Shown one piece after another: positions 6,855 to 13,887 of a stretch of 18,388 nucleotides of DNA. The notes beneath the pieces were generated by a model, which searched no databases, was not told where the DNA came from, and saw only the letters and a list, made by a program, of their open reading frames with translations. The position numbers and the translations under genes are program-made. Source of the stretch: an uncultured Eggerthella sp. (GTDB lineage Bacteria; Actinomycetota; Coriobacteriia; Coriobacteriales; Eggerthellaceae); NCBI GenBank assembly GCA_900538545.1, contig UPYK01000024.1, positions 1-18,388 of the forward strand, read 5' to 3'. Each line of letters opens with the position of its first letter. Position 1 is the first letter of the stretch.

Positions 6855-7625
6855 ATGGTGCAACGTGCGATCGACATAGTAGCTGCTGCTCTCACGACCG
6901 TTCTGTTGGCGTTCGGCCTGTTCGGCTCAGGGCTCGTGGTGTGCATGATGCCGCAGACCACCCAGGTGCTCGGCAATAACTTCTCCGGCTGGAACGAAGC
7001 GACCTACCCGCAAGACACCATGAGCGAACTCGCCGAAGCGGTACGTTCCTTCTCGATCGACGATACTGGACGCCCGCAGCTCGAAGCATGCGTGCGAACC
7101 GCCCTCGAAGAGCATTTCCCCGACATCGAGCGCACGCTCGCCGCAGGCAACACCGGCCAAAACGCGGCCGGGAACCTCTACGCTGGCGGCATCGGCGCCG
7201 GTAACCTGCTCTCGATCTACACCCTACCCGCAAGCGCGGTGGACCACCTGGAAGACTGCATCCCCGTGTTCGCCACCTCGCGCATCATGATCATCTTGAG
7301 CCTGGTCTTCGCTGCTGTAGGAATCATCCTGCTCATCGCGCGCAGACGAAGGAAGCTTGCTGGCTGGATCATGTTCGCGACCCCACTTGCCGTGATCGGG
7401 ATCATCGTTGCGCTTGGCATCTGGGCGTTCGTCGATTTCGATTCGCTGTTCGGTCAACTCCACACGCTCTTCTTCACGGGCGGCAGCTGGATATTCCCTG
7501 CCGATTCGCTGCTGATCACGCTCTTCCCCGAAAGCTTCTGGATGGGCATGGGGATCGTTTGGGTTGCGGTGAGCATACTCGCCTGCCTGATCGTCTCGTT
7601 CATCGGGCGTTTCGTGAAGCGCTAG
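6855..7625 (+). CDS. DUF1461/TIGR01906 membrane protein, Lit-like (putative lipoprotein intramolecular transacylase)
   Basis: The 256-residue product has four predicted membrane helices (about 8-30, 143-163, 171-193 and 230-250). Positive residues at 163-167 and 252-256 place both ends and the middle turn inside the cell. The pattern HLED at 131-134 and the segment LHTLFFTGGSWIFPADSLL at 202-220, followed by LFPESFW, match the DUF1461 family. That family includes Lit of Gram-positive bacteria, which moves an acyl chain within the lipoprotein N-terminus to make lyso-form lipoproteins. H131 and H203 both fall on the outer side and correspond to the two conserved histidines of the family. The first outer loop (about 31-142) is longer than I expect for the Firmicute proteins. 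The gene begins 3 bp after the ATP-grasp stop with only a weak ribosome binding site, which suggests coupling. The family call is good; the enzymatic role is inferred. Confidence 0.75.
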   Translation: MVQRAIDIVAAALTTVLLAFGLFGSGLVVCMMPQTTQVLGNNFSGWNEATYPQDTMSELAEAVRSFSIDDTGRPQLEACVRTALEEHFPDIERTLAAGNTGQNAAGNLYAGGIGAGNLLSIYTLPASAVDHLEDCIPVFATSRIMIILSLVFAAVGIILLIARRRRKLAGWIMFATPLAVIGIIVALGIWAFVDFDSLFGQLHTLFFTGGSWIFPADSLLITLFPESFWMGMGIVWVAVSILACLIVSFIGRFVKR

Positions 7626-7637
7626 GCACGCGCGTTG

Positions 7638-7643
7638 TAGAAT
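7638..7643 (+). promoter_or_regulatory. Putative gltX -10 element
   Basis: TAGAAT matches the -10 consensus at five of six positions and lies 38 bases before the gltX start, in the 56-bp gap after the DUF1461 gene. It would leave a leader of about 31 bases containing the GAAAGGAT ribosome binding site. No convincing -35 hexamer is present, so this is a tentative call. Confidence 0.35.
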
Positions 7644-7681
7644 ACAGGCACTTCACCTTTTGAAAGCTTGAAAGGATACCG

Positions 7682-9178
7682 ATGACTGCTTCTGAGAAAC
7701 CCGTACGCGTCCGTTTCGCTCCCTCTCCTACCGGAGAGCTCCACATCGGCGGCGCGCGCACGGCCATTTATAACTGGGCATTCGCACGTGCTAACGATGG
7801 CGATTTCATCCTGCGCATCGAGGACACCGACCCCGAGCGCTCCACCGAAGAGAACAAGCAGATCATCTTGCGCGCGATGCGCTGGCTCGGTCTCGACTGG
7901 GACGAAGGCCCTGAAGTAGGCGGCGACCATGGCCCTTACCTTCAGACCGAGCGTTTCGACACCTACGCAGATGCGCTCGAGCGCCTGAAAGAACGCAGCA
8001 TGGTCTACCCGTGCTTCTGCACAAAGGAGCAGCTCGACGAGAAGCGTGCTGCCGCCGAAACGACCGAAGGCGGCTATTCGGGCTACGACCGCACTTGCCG
8101 CAGCCTCTCTGCTGAAGAGGCCCAAGCGCGCATCGATGCAGGAGAGCCCCATGTTTGGCGTCTGAAAGTGCCGCTCGATCACGGCCCGATCGAATTCGAC
8201 GATGCGGTCTATGGCCACATGAGCTTCCCGGCAGACGTGATGGACGACATGATCCTGGTGCGCTCCGATGGCACGCCCACCTATAACTTCGCCGTGGTCT
8301 GCGACGATGCGCTCATGAACATCTCGCACGTGATCCGTGGCGACGACCACCTCTCGAACACCCCGCGCCAGATCCTCATCTACGAAGCGCTTGGCTACGA
8401 CGTTCCGGTGTTCGCCCATCTTCCCATGATCTTGGGCTCGGACGGTCGCAAGCTTTCCAAGCGTCGCAACGCCACCTCGGTCGAGCAGTACAAGGAGATG
8501 GGCTATCTGCCCGATACGCTCATCAATTTCCTCGCGCTTTTGGGCTGGTCGCTCGACGGCGAGACGACCATCATCGATCGCGATACGCTCTGCCGCGAGT
8601 TCTCGCTCGATCGCGTGACGCGCAAGGATGCGATCCTCGACGAAGAGAAGCTCGACTGGATGAACGGCATCTACATCCAGAACATGGGCGCTGCTGCCTG
8701 GGTGGATGAGGTCGCTCCCTTCTTCATCGAAGCAGGTCTTGCAAGCGCTGAAGATATCGAAGCCAACCGCGCCTGGTTCGAGAAGCTCTACCCGCTCGTC
8801 GCGGAGCGCTCGAAGCACCTGAACGATGCGATCGAGAAGCTCTCGTTCATCTTCGATGGGCCGAACGTGACGCTCGATGAGAAATCAGTGAAGAAGAACC
8901 TGCTCAAAGAAGGCGCACGCGCTGATGAAGTGCTGCGCGAAACGCGCGCGATCCTGGCCGATGAGTCGATCCCGTGGCAGTGCGATCCGCTGCAAGATGC
9001 CGTGCGCGAGCTCACCGAGAAGCTCGACTTGAAAGCGAAGTTCGTCTTCCAACCCATCCGTGTTGCCGTTACTGGTTCACAGGTTTCGCCGCCGCTGTTC
9101 GAGAGCATCGAACTCATGAAGCGCGAAGACGTGCTCGCACGCATCGACTACACGCTGGCCGAAGTGTTCGGCGCCTAG
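7682..9178 (+). CDS. gltX: Glutamyl-tRNA synthetase
   Basis: GltX attaches glutamate to its tRNA in the cytoplasm, using ATP. The class I signatures are intact: PSPTGELHIGG at residues 14-24 contains the HIGH-type motif, and KLSKR at 257-261 is the KMSKS-type motif. IEDTDPERS at 46-54 is characteristic of GluRS. A likely zinc site is C111-x-C113 with Y135 and C139. This is the CxC...YxxxC arrangement seen in the GluRS-like enzyme YadB, rather than the CxH ending of the E. coli GluRS site. The length of 498 residues is normal for bacteria. Whether it also charges tRNA-Gln for GatCAB cannot be read from this window. The start follows a good ribosome binding site (GAAAGGAT). The next gene begins 57 bp downstream. 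Confidence 0.97.
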   Translation: MTASEKPVRVRFAPSPTGELHIGGARTAIYNWAFARANDGDFILRIEDTDPERSTEENKQIILRAMRWLGLDWDEGPEVGGDHGPYLQTERFDTYADALERLKERSMVYPCFCTKEQLDEKRAAAETTEGGYSGYDRTCRSLSAEEAQARIDAGEPHVWRLKVPLDHGPIEFDDAVYGHMSFPADVMDDMILVRSDGTPTYNFAVVCDDALMNISHVIRGDDHLSNTPRQILIYEALGYDVPVFAHLPMILGSDGRKLSKRRNATSVEQYKEMGYLPDTLINFLALLGWSLDGETTIIDRDTLCREFSLDRVTRKDAILDEEKLDWMNGIYIQNMGAAAWVDEVAPFFIEAGLASAEDIEANRAWFEKLYPLVAERSKHLNDAIEKLSFIFDGPNVTLDEKSVKKNLLKEGARADEVLRETRAILADESIPWQCDPLQDAVRELTEKLDLKAKFVFQPIRVAVTGSQVSPPLFESIELMKREDVLARIDYTLAEVFGA

Positions 9179-9235
9179 TCGCGCAGGTTGCCTCACGAGC
9201 CTAATGAGCCTTAATGAACCAAACGAAAGGCTGCC

Positions 9236-10558
9236 ATGAGCGAAGACAGGAGCATACCGATCTCGCCTGCTGCTCTTGAAGCATTTGCAGCCGGTGCGGC
9301 GTTCATGCCCCAAAGCGCTCCTGGGCCTTCTGCAGATAGCGAAGTGCACTCCGCAAAAGAGGCCCCTGAGGCGCCTGATGCCTGCCAGTCCGAAGCAGCA
9401 AAGGCAACCGAACAGAACAACGAAACGCCTGTTGAAGAGGCGACCCACCGCTCTGACAATGCTCTCTGCGAAGCAGCCGAAGAGACTCCTGCTCCACCCG
9501 CAGACCCGCGCTTTCCCATCTCGGTCCTGCCAGGATTCTGCACCCGCCTCGCTGGCAGCACATGCGAGCGGTGCACCTTCGTCTGTCCCTACGATGCGAT
9601 CTTCTTCGACGAACAGGATCGCCCCCTCATTGACGAGGAATTCTGCACCCGCTGCGGACTCTGTTGCGGCATCTGCGATGCCTTCGTTACCGAGCGCATC
9701 ACGATGAACGACCTGCTCGACAAGGTTCGCCGCCTCTCTGGCGAGGGCGAGCCGGTCTTCTTCACCTGCTACGATCAGATCCCTGAAGACTTCGAAGTGC
9801 ATCCCAATGTTGTGGTCCTGCCTTGCATTGGCGCGGTCGCGCCCGAATTCTGGCTGGCTGCCCTCGAAGCGAACCCTGAATTGCAGATCTATTGCAACTT
9901 CTCGCTCTGCACCGATTGCCCCACCGCAGGTCCCGAGGCGAAGGCACTGCTCACGCATGCAGTGAATCTGGGTGAGCGCTGGAGCCGCATCCATATGGGC
10001 AAAGCCGAGCGCCTTCCCGAAAAGACCGATATCTTGAGCCGCTTCTTCGAGGCTACCTCCGATGAATTTCACCGACGCGGTGTTGCCACCTCACTCGTGA
10101 ACGAGGCCGCCGATATCGCAAGCGGCAAGCATCGCAAGCGCTATAACGATACGCTCGCCAAATTTCACGAGCAAAAAGCCCACCTGCGTGCACAGGGTCA
10201 CGCGCAAAACGCTCATCACCACCAGCATGTTCCTTCAACGCCCGATCTTGTGGTGCGTAAGCCCTGGCCACGCCTTACGCTCGTGGCAAACACCGTCGAA
10301 GAGCATCCCGAGATCGCACCCAACATCCCCCGCTATTTTGCAGCAGTCGATGATGCCCTTTGCGAACGCTGTTACGAGCCGTGCTTCTCGCACTGCCCTG
10401 CGGGCGCACGTACCCTGGATGAAGCAGGCGCGATCGTGGTCGATCCCCAGCTCTGCATCGCGTGCGGCAATTGCGCACTCTATTGCCCCACGGGCGCAGC
10501 ATATCTCTTCGAAACCGATGCTACGATCTTCCTTTCCAAACAAAGCACCAACGAATAA
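9236..10558 (+). CDS. Multi-cluster 4Fe-4S protein with a cysteine-rich central domain
   Basis: The 440-residue product looks like a soluble electron-transfer or assembly protein of unknown role. Residues 25-90 form a low-complexity Ala/Glu/Pro-rich segment. A first ferredoxin-like module has C102, C110, C113, C117 and then C137, C140, C143/C144 and C147. The middle part (about 174-231) carries C178, C197, C220, C225 and C228 in segments such as VVVLPCIGA and SLCTDC. It loosely recalls MvhD/FrhD-type domains of hydrogenase and heterodisulfide-reductase complexes. A linker rich in His and charged residues (about 296-332) leads to a C-terminal dicluster module with C376, C379, C383, C387 and C407, C410, C413, C417. 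There is no signal peptide or membrane helix. AAAGG lies six bases before the ATG. Neighbouring genes do not encode a hydrogenase or reductase, so the partner is unknown. Confidence 0.85.
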   Translation: MSEDRSIPISPAALEAFAAGAAFMPQSAPGPSADSEVHSAKEAPEAPDACQSEAAKATEQNNETPVEEATHRSDNALCEAAEETPAPPADPRFPISVLPGFCTRLAGSTCERCTFVCPYDAIFFDEQDRPLIDEEFCTRCGLCCGICDAFVTERITMNDLLDKVRRLSGEGEPVFFTCYDQIPEDFEVHPNVVVLPCIGAVAPEFWLAALEANPELQIYCNFSLCTDCPTAGPEAKALLTHAVNLGERWSRIHMGKAERLPEKTDILSRFFEATSDEFHRRGVATSLVNEAADIASGKHRKRYNDTLAKFHEQKAHLRAQGHAQNAHHHQHVPSTPDLVVRKPWPRLTLVANTVEEHPEIAPNIPRYFAAVDDALCERCYEPCFSHCPAGARTLDEAGAIVVDPQLCIACGNCALYCPTGAAYLFETDATIFLSKQSTNE

Positions 10559-10600
10559 CGATCAGCTTCGCTCCTCTCAACTCCATCCATGAGCTAGGTT

Positions 10601-10606
10601 TATAAT
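10601..10606 (+). promoter_or_regulatory. Putative -10 element for the thioesterase gene
   Basis: A perfect TATAAT hexamer lies in the 101-bp gap before the thioesterase gene and 54 bases ahead of its ATG. No recognisable -35 hexamer occurs at 16-18 bases upstream, so the call rests on the -10 alone. Confidence 0.4.
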
Positions 10607-10659
10607 CGAACTCAAGGCATCGCCTTCTTCTTGCACCCCTCGATCCCAAAGGAGATACC

Positions 10660-11061
10660 ATGGTCGATGAAACCAATTCATTAGAAGAGATCCGCGCATA
10701 CTTCGCTCAGGATAAATTCGCAGCTCAAGCGCAGTGCAGCATCATCGAAGCCGCGCCGAATCATGCCATCTGCGAAATGCCCATCACCGAAAACCACCTC
10801 AACGCCAACGGCACCGTCATGGGTGGCGCGATGTTCACGCTGGCAGATTTCACCATGGCCATCATCTCGAACATGGACAACAAGCCCACCGTTGCTATCG
10901 ACTGCACGATCCGCTTCTTCTCCCCCGCCAAAGGCGAGAAGCTCATCGCAACGGGCAGCGCGAACAAGGCAGGTCGAACCGTAGGCTTCTACACCGTCGA
11001 TATCACCGACGACCTGGGAACCAACGTTGCGCAGTTCGTCTGCACCGCACATCGTAGCTAG
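10660..11061 (+). CDS. PaaI-family hotdog-fold thioesterase
   Basis: This 133-residue protein has the size and motif of PaaI-like acyl-CoA thioesterases, which hydrolyse acyl-CoA esters in the cytoplasm, usually as tetramers. The signature segment HLNANGTVMGGAMFTLAD covers residues 46-63. It keeps the asparagine (N48), the paired glycines (G55, G56) and the acidic residue (D63) of the family. The histidine usually found just before the two glycines is methionine here (M54); I believe some clostridial and coriobacterial relatives share this. The beta-strand segments AIDCTIRFFSPA and GRTVGFYTVDI fit the hotdog sheet. A strong ribosome binding site (AAAGGAGAT) precedes the ATG, and a clear terminator follows, so the gene is probably the last of its transcript or transcribed alone. 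The acyl substrate is not evident. Confidence 0.88.
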   Translation: MVDETNSLEEIRAYFAQDKFAAQAQCSIIEAAPNHAICEMPITENHLNANGTVMGGAMFTLADFTMAIISNMDNKPTVAIDCTIRFFSPAKGEKLIATGSANKAGRTVGFYTVDITDDLGTNVAQFVCTAHRS

Positions 11062-11095
11062 ACCTTCTTCCTTCCCAAAATAACGCCCCGAACGC

Positions 11096-11137
11096 AAAAC
11101 CACCTGCGTGCCGCCCTGCTGCAGGTGGTTCTCTTTT
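11096..11137 (+). terminator. Intrinsic terminator after the thioesterase gene
   Basis: A perfect 10-bp stem, AACCACCTGC (11098-11107) and GCAGGTGGTT (11121-11130), with a 13-base loop is followed by CTCTTTT. It lies 37 bases past the thioesterase stop. On the minus strand the stem is followed by only a short T-run (TTTG), so it mainly serves the plus strand. Confidence 0.85.
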
Positions 11138-11178
11138 CCATTCGCACGAAAACACGGTCTAAGTGCGCCAAAGGGGCG

Positions 11179-11184
11179 TAAAAT
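11179..11184 (+). promoter_or_regulatory. Putative -10 element for the DUF6198-type gene
   Basis: TAAAAT matches the -10 consensus at five of six positions. It lies between the upstream terminator and the membrane protein gene, 52 bases ahead of its ATG. A promoter is expected in this gap because the terminator isolates the gene. No clear -35 was found. Confidence 0.35.
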
Positions 11185-11235
11185 CGGACTGCATCCGCAC
11201 CTCAGTCTTATACGCATACGCAAGAAAAGAGTCGC

Positions 11236-12030
11236 ATGAACTTCACCGAACGCTGGCATACCTTCTTCAATCGCTCCGCCCCGAACATGATCTTGCGTTT
11301 TGCGGTCATGTTCTTCGGTCTTGCACTGGTTGCCGCTTCGGTCGCACTCACTCGCGCTTCAGGACTCGGCACCTCACCCATCTCGTGCATCCCTGCGGTC
11401 TTGAGCTTCACCACAGCTTGGACCATCGGCACATGGACCTTTGTAGTGAACGTACTGTTCGTGCTCATCCAGATCATCTTGTTGCGCAGCGATTTCAACC
11501 CGATCCAGTTCTTGCAGATCGCTTTCGTGTTCGTCTTCTCAGCGATGATCGATTTCTTCGTCCCGTTTTGCGAGCTCATCCCTATGCCGAACTACGGATT
11601 CGAGCTCTTTTACACCATACTGGGCGTATTCATGACGGGCTTTGGCATCTTCCTGCAGGTGAAGGCCTCGCTTATCACGCTCCCTGGAGAAGGGATCGTG
11701 CTGGCAGTTTCGAAGGTGACCAAGATCGCGTTCCCGAAATGCAAGGTGGCGTTCGACACGTCCCAAGGCGTTATCGGCGTGATCATCTCGCTCATCGCGA
11801 TGGGTGGCCTATTCGGTGTGCGCGAAGGCACCATCCTCTCGGCGCTGTTCGTAGGGGTGGTCGTGAATCTCTGCAACAAGCTGCTTCCGAACTTCGAAAA
11901 AGCCGTTCCGCTTGCTGGGCACCGGACGCTCACGGCAACCACCCTCGAAGCGCCCTCGAATGCGCCTGCACCTCAAGAGGCACCTGCAGCCGAAGAAGCT
12001 ATCGAACCCACTCTTGAGATCACCGAGTGA
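11236..12030 (+). CDS. YczE/YitT-like integral membrane protein (DUF6198 type)
   Basis: The 264-residue product is hydrophobic, with about six predicted membrane helices (roughly 19-38, 66-84, 92-110, 122-141, 176-194 and 198-214). The segments GLGTSPIS at residues 43-50 and LPGEGI at 149-154 are typical of the YczE/YitT-like proteins of uncharacterised function. A cytoplasmic or external tail from about residue 225 is rich in Ala, Pro and Glu and lacks any motif. The start codon is preceded by AAAAGAG, a modest ribosome binding site. The gene lies alone between the thioesterase terminator and the amidase promoter. No function should be assigned beyond a possible transporter or membrane-regulatory role, as family members remain unexplained. 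Confidence 0.8.
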   Translation: MNFTERWHTFFNRSAPNMILRFAVMFFGLALVAASVALTRASGLGTSPISCIPAVLSFTTAWTIGTWTFVVNVLFVLIQIILLRSDFNPIQFLQIAFVFVFSAMIDFFVPFCELIPMPNYGFELFYTILGVFMTGFGIFLQVKASLITLPGEGIVLAVSKVTKIAFPKCKVAFDTSQGVIGVIISLIAMGGLFGVREGTILSALFVGVVVNLCNKLLPNFEKAVPLAGHRTLTATTLEAPSNAPAPQEAPAAEEAIEPTLEITE

Positions 12031-12044
12031 CCTCGTATTTCAGC

Positions 12045-12053
12045 TGTTATACT
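12045..12053 (+). promoter_or_regulatory. Putative extended -10 promoter of the amidase gene
   Basis: TGTTATACT is an extended -10 element (TG, one base, then TATACT with five of six matches). It starts 59 bases before the amidase ATG in the 73-bp gap after the DUF6198-type gene. Transcription would begin near 12060 and give a leader of about 44 bases with the GAAAGG ribosome binding site. Extended -10 promoters often work without a -35, and none is seen here. Confidence 0.5.
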
Positions 12054-12103
12054 CGAACCATATCAACCTGCCGAACATCATTTCTCATAGAAAGGTTGTT
12101 ACC

Positions 12104-13792
12104 ATGAGCCTGAAGATCGTGAAAGCAACGACCACCTTTTGCGTAGGCTGCTTGCTCACATTCGTTCTCTATCTCAGCTTCAGCGTTTTGCCAGCGTATG
12201 CAGACAACGAAGCGGATTCCACCACGCCATCAGTTGTCGAGCAGACCGAAGGCACCTGGCAGAAAACTGCTTCAGGCTGGAAATACCTGACCAGCGAAGG
12301 TGCTCAAACCGGATTCATCAAGGTGAGCGGCAAGACCTACTACCTTGACCCCAGCACGGGCATCATGAAGACCGGCTGGCTGAAACTTGATAACGATTGG
12401 TACTACTTCAACAATTCAGGAGCCATGGCCACTGGCTGGAAAAAAGTAAAGGGCATCTGGTACTACCTCGAGCCTGCAAATGGCAAGATGGCAACAGGAA
12501 AGCACACCATCAACGGTGCAACGTATTATCTTGCTGCTTCTGGAGCGATGAAGACGGGCTGGAACAAAGAAGACGGCATCTGGTATCACTATAAGAAATC
12601 TGGCGCTATGACCACCGAATGGCTCAAGAGCGGCGGGAAGTGGTACTACCTCGATCCTGCAAATGGCAAGATGGCAACGGGCAAGTACAAAGCAGGCAAC
12701 TCCTGGTATATCTCGAATAGCTCAGGTGCGATGTACGCGAACAAATGGGTGAAGCTCTCTGAAGGCTGGTACTACCCGAATGTCTCTGGAGCGCTCAAGA
12801 CCGGTTGGCTCAAGAGCGGCGGGAAATGGTATTGGCTGCAGCCCGAAAAAGATGGCCTCATGATCGCTGATGCACTCACCACCGTCAAGAACGTGCGCTA
12901 TTCGTTCACCTCAAGCGGCGCGATGCGTGCGAACTGTCAGGTAAAGCTCGAGAACAACGAATACGGCTACGCTGCATCTTCTGGCGCGATAAGCACGATC
13001 GGCGCCTATGAAGGCGACAAGGTCATCTTGAAGGATGCGCAGGGAAAAACCCTCACTGGCTGGCAGAAGATCGGTGGCACCTGGTTCTATGCCGATGCTG
13101 ACGGCGTCATGCAAACAGGATGGGTCAAGACCGGCGGCAAATGGTACTGGCTCGCTTCCAGCGGTGCAATGGCCACGAACACCTGGGTCGACGGCGGCAA
13201 ATACTATGTGGGAAGCGATGGCGCCTGGGTGCAGGTCAACATCATCAAAGACTTCAGGAGCCAATTCTCACACGGTACGAAAACAGCCAAACATCAGAAG
13301 TACATCGTGATCCACGATACTGAAGGCGGCGGAACCCCACAGAACGTCATCGCAGGTTGGGCGAGCAACGGAAGACGCGTTGCAGCGCACTTCGTGATCG
13401 GCAAGGATGGCACGATCGTACAATGTGTCCCGCTCGATCAAATCGCACATCATGCTGGTTATGGCAACAAAGGCCACAATGCCAAGTTCGGCGTGCCTGA
13501 AGACGGACGAGACGACATGAAAGGCACGACCCCTATTGGATCCTACTGCCCCGACTATGGCATGAACAGCTACTCGATCGGCATCGAACTCATTCATCGG
13601 GGAAGTTCAGGCGAGGCGTATCCAAAAGCGCAGCTTGAAGCTCTGAACAAGCTGATCGCCCATATCGATTCGTATTATGGGTTCGAAAGCACGATCATCG
13701 ATCACAAGACATGGCGTATCGGCAATTCCGATACCTCGAAGGAATTCGCGAAGTACCTGGCGAATTACCGCGATCATCGGACCTATAACTAA
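12104..13792 (+). CDS. Secreted N-acetylmuramoyl-L-alanine amidase with wall-binding repeats
   Basis: The 562-residue protein begins with a signal peptide (residues 1-33, probable cleavage after AYA). About 16 repeats of 20-22 residues follow (roughly 50-378), with the pattern GWxKxxGxWYYLxxSGAMxT typical of choline/glucan-type cell-wall-binding domains. The C-terminal Amidase_2/PGRP-like domain (about 398-550) has IHDT with H404, AAHF with H429, IAHHAG at 447-452, and DHKTW with H534 followed by D543, which gives a plausible zinc site. The Lys usually two residues before that Asp is Asn (N541). It probably cleaves the bond between N-acetylmuramic acid and L-alanine, in wall turnover or against other cells. 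The ATG at 12104 is chosen over the in-frame one at 11912, because a ribosome binding site (GAAAGG) precedes it and the signal peptide starts there. A terminator follows. Confidence 0.92.
   Translation: MSLKIVKATTTFCVGCLLTFVLYLSFSVLPAYADNEADSTTPSVVEQTEGTWQKTASGWKYLTSEGAQTGFIKVSGKTYYLDPSTGIMKTGWLKLDNDWYYFNNSGAMATGWKKVKGIWYYLEPANGKMATGKHTINGATYYLAASGAMKTGWNKEDGIWYHYKKSGAMTTEWLKSGGKWYYLDPANGKMATGKYKAGNSWYISNSSGAMYANKWVKLSEGWYYPNVSGALKTGWLKSGGKWYWLQPEKDGLMIADALTTVKNVRYSFTSSGAMRANCQVKLENNEYGYAASSGAISTIGAYEGDKVILKDAQGKTLTGWQKIGGTWFYADADGVMQTGWVKTGGKWYWLASSGAMATNTWVDGGKYYVGSDGAWVQVNIIKDFRSQFSHGTKTAKHQKYIVIHDTEGGGTPQNVIAGWASNGRRVAAHFVIGKDGTIVQCVPLDQIAHHAGYGNKGHNAKFGVPEDGRDDMKGTTPIGSYCPDYGMNSYSIGIELIHRGSSGEAYPKAQLEALNKLIAHIDSYYGFESTIIDHKTWRIGNSDTSKEFAKYLANYRDHRTYN
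12473..12825 (+). repeat. Duplicated three-repeat block inside the amidase gene
   Basis: A 23-base sequence at 12473-12495 recurs exactly at 12656-12678. The 20-base TGGCTCAAGAGCGGCGGGAA at 12620-12639 recurs at 12806-12825. The spacings are 183 and 186 bp, that is 61 and 62 codons or three wall-binding repeats. In the protein, both copies contain the PANGKMATGK segment. The near-identity at DNA level, in contrast to the diverged repeats around it, indicates recent duplication or gene conversion of a three-repeat unit. Confidence 0.7.
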
Positions 13793-13830
13793 GCATCCGC
13801 TAAGATCTATTACCCGATCGATCAGCCAAG

Positions 13831-13864
13831 ACGAGCCGCAGGTAAACCCTTGCGGCTCGTTTTT
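13831..13864 (+). terminator. Intrinsic terminator after the amidase gene
   Basis: A perfect 10-bp stem, ACGAGCCGCA (13831-13840) and TGCGGCTCGT (13851-13860), with a 10-base loop runs into a TTTTT tract (13860-13864). It lies 38 bases past the amidase stop, in the gap where the amidase and mfd genes converge. The minus-strand side lacks a T-run, so mfd probably terminates elsewhere or less efficiently. Confidence 0.88.
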
Positions 13865-13887
13865 CATCGAGCGCACGACGGCCAGGT

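Noticed and set aside
5559..6863. A 434-codon open frame on the minus strand opposite the ATP-grasp gene
   Set aside because: It is a shadow of the real gene: the product resembles nothing, and the opposite strand has a family match, a ribosome binding site and a coupled downstream gene.
7622..8818. A 398-codon open frame on the minus strand opposite gltX
   Set aside because: It lies antisense to a certain tRNA synthetase gene and its translation shows no conserved motif.
11912..12103. Upstream extension of the amidase reading frame
   Set aside because: It overlaps the end of the DUF6198-type gene in another frame and would bury the signal peptide. The ATG at 12104 has a ribosome binding site and a promoter just upstream.
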